This document shows positions 5,147-5,310 of a stretch of 5,310 nucleotides of DNA, in pieces (the first letter of the stretch is position 1; the number at the start of each line of letters is the position of its first letter). The DNA is from an uncultured Bacteroidota bacterium (GTDB lineage: Bacteria; Bacteroidota; Bacteroidia; Chitinophagales; Chitinophagaceae): the NCBI GenBank assembly GCA_946479535.1, contig CAMLGP010000265.1, forward strand, positions 1-5,310. Direction: 5' to 3'. A model generated the notes under the pieces. That model was given only the letters and a program-made list of their open reading frames with translations, was not told where the DNA came from and did not search any database. The translations under genes were made by a program, and so were the position numbers.

Positions 5147-5310
5147 TCAAGACTGAAAAACTGACTCGGGCAGCGGGAAATTGTTTCCCGGGCAATGCAT
5201 TTCAACAAATGGGTACCAGGCCAGTTCCCAGAAATTATCTTCCGGATCAGCAACATAGCCTTTATAAGCCCCATCGGCAGTTTATTCAGTCTGACCGATG
5301 ATGACAACGC
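5147..5310 (-). pseudogene. VOC (glyoxalase/bleomycin-resistance-like) protein, C-terminal end, with in-frame stop
   Basis: Read on the - strand from 5308, the frame gives VVIIGQTE, then TAA (5282-5284), then TADGAYKGYVADPEDNFW ELAWYPFVE and a TGA at 5147-5149. GYVADPEDNFWELAWYPF is the hallmark C-terminal segment of VOC-fold proteins (GYFADPDGHLWEVAWNP in typical members); the Glu of WEL is the usual metal ligand position. Members usually read ...P-A-x-K-T-x-W-G-G-Y-S-G-Y-F-A-D-P here, and the stop falls exactly where Lys is expected, so one A-to-T change (AAA to TAA) explains it. The rest of the gene lies beyond the window edge. Truncation before the metal ligand would probably destroy activity. 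A real nonsense mutation or a sequencing error are both possible. Other frames here, including one open from 5307, have no family resemblance. Confidence 0.75.
5174..5190 (-). repeat. Hairpin CGGGAAA-3nt-TTTCCCG inside the VOC remnant
   Basis: A perfect 7-bp stem with a 3-nt loop lies within the last codons of the VOC frame (NNFP region), 25 nt before its stop codon. On the - strand there is no immediate T run. It may influence mRNA 3' stability or be incidental to coding. Confidence 0.4.

Noticed and set aside
5071..5307. 78-codon open frame on the - strand
   Set aside because: The neighbouring frame carries an unmistakable VOC C-terminus; this frame has no family resemblance and begins with a TTG at the window edge.

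Overview
The window looks like an ordinary chromosomal stretch from a Bacteroidota bacterium, most likely Chitinophaga-like (Chitinophagaceae). The clues are secretion signals ending in xxA-Q, A-rich translation starts without Shine-Dalgarno motifs, a GIN-type DUF2807 protein beside a PorT-like outer-membrane barrel, and promoter-like TAnnTTTG elements. The genus is an inference from gene style, not proven.

Left part (1-1988, + strand): a 5'-truncated DUF2807 beta-helix surface protein; a PorT-like outer-membrane beta-barrel gene broken by a one-base frameshift near residue 34; and a secreted or periplasmic protein with a TolB/CsgG/FlgO-like fold. This looks like a cell-envelope cluster. Hairpins follow the barrel gene and the TolB-like gene.

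Middle (2093-3632, + strand): a 63-residue basic helical orphan; a 322-residue bacterial pentameric ligand-gated ion channel homologue with signal peptide, beta-rich ectodomain, FPFD pro-loop and four membrane helices; and a short conserved-looking 82-residue protein. The channel has a compact upstream region with an inverted repeat, a direct repeat spaced 20 bp and a Bacteroidota-type promoter candidate. It is the most interesting gene in the window.

Right part (3638-5310, - strand): an atypical short-chain dehydrogenase that lacks the catalytic Tyr and Lys, a DinB-like four-helix protein with a non-standard metal site, and the C-terminal end of a VOC (glyoxalase/bleomycin-resistance-like) gene interrupted by an in-frame TAA. 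These share orientation and resemble a small enzyme/detoxification neighbourhood. They converge on the middle cluster, with 5 nt between stop codons.

No tRNA, rRNA, CRISPR array, insertion sequence or integrase is visible, and no gene-free stretch exceeds 300 bases. Two genes each carry a single-base lesion that one edit would repair, so either gene decay or local sequence errors should be considered. I see no clearly new multi-gene system; the divergent channel and the atypical SDR are the best leads.
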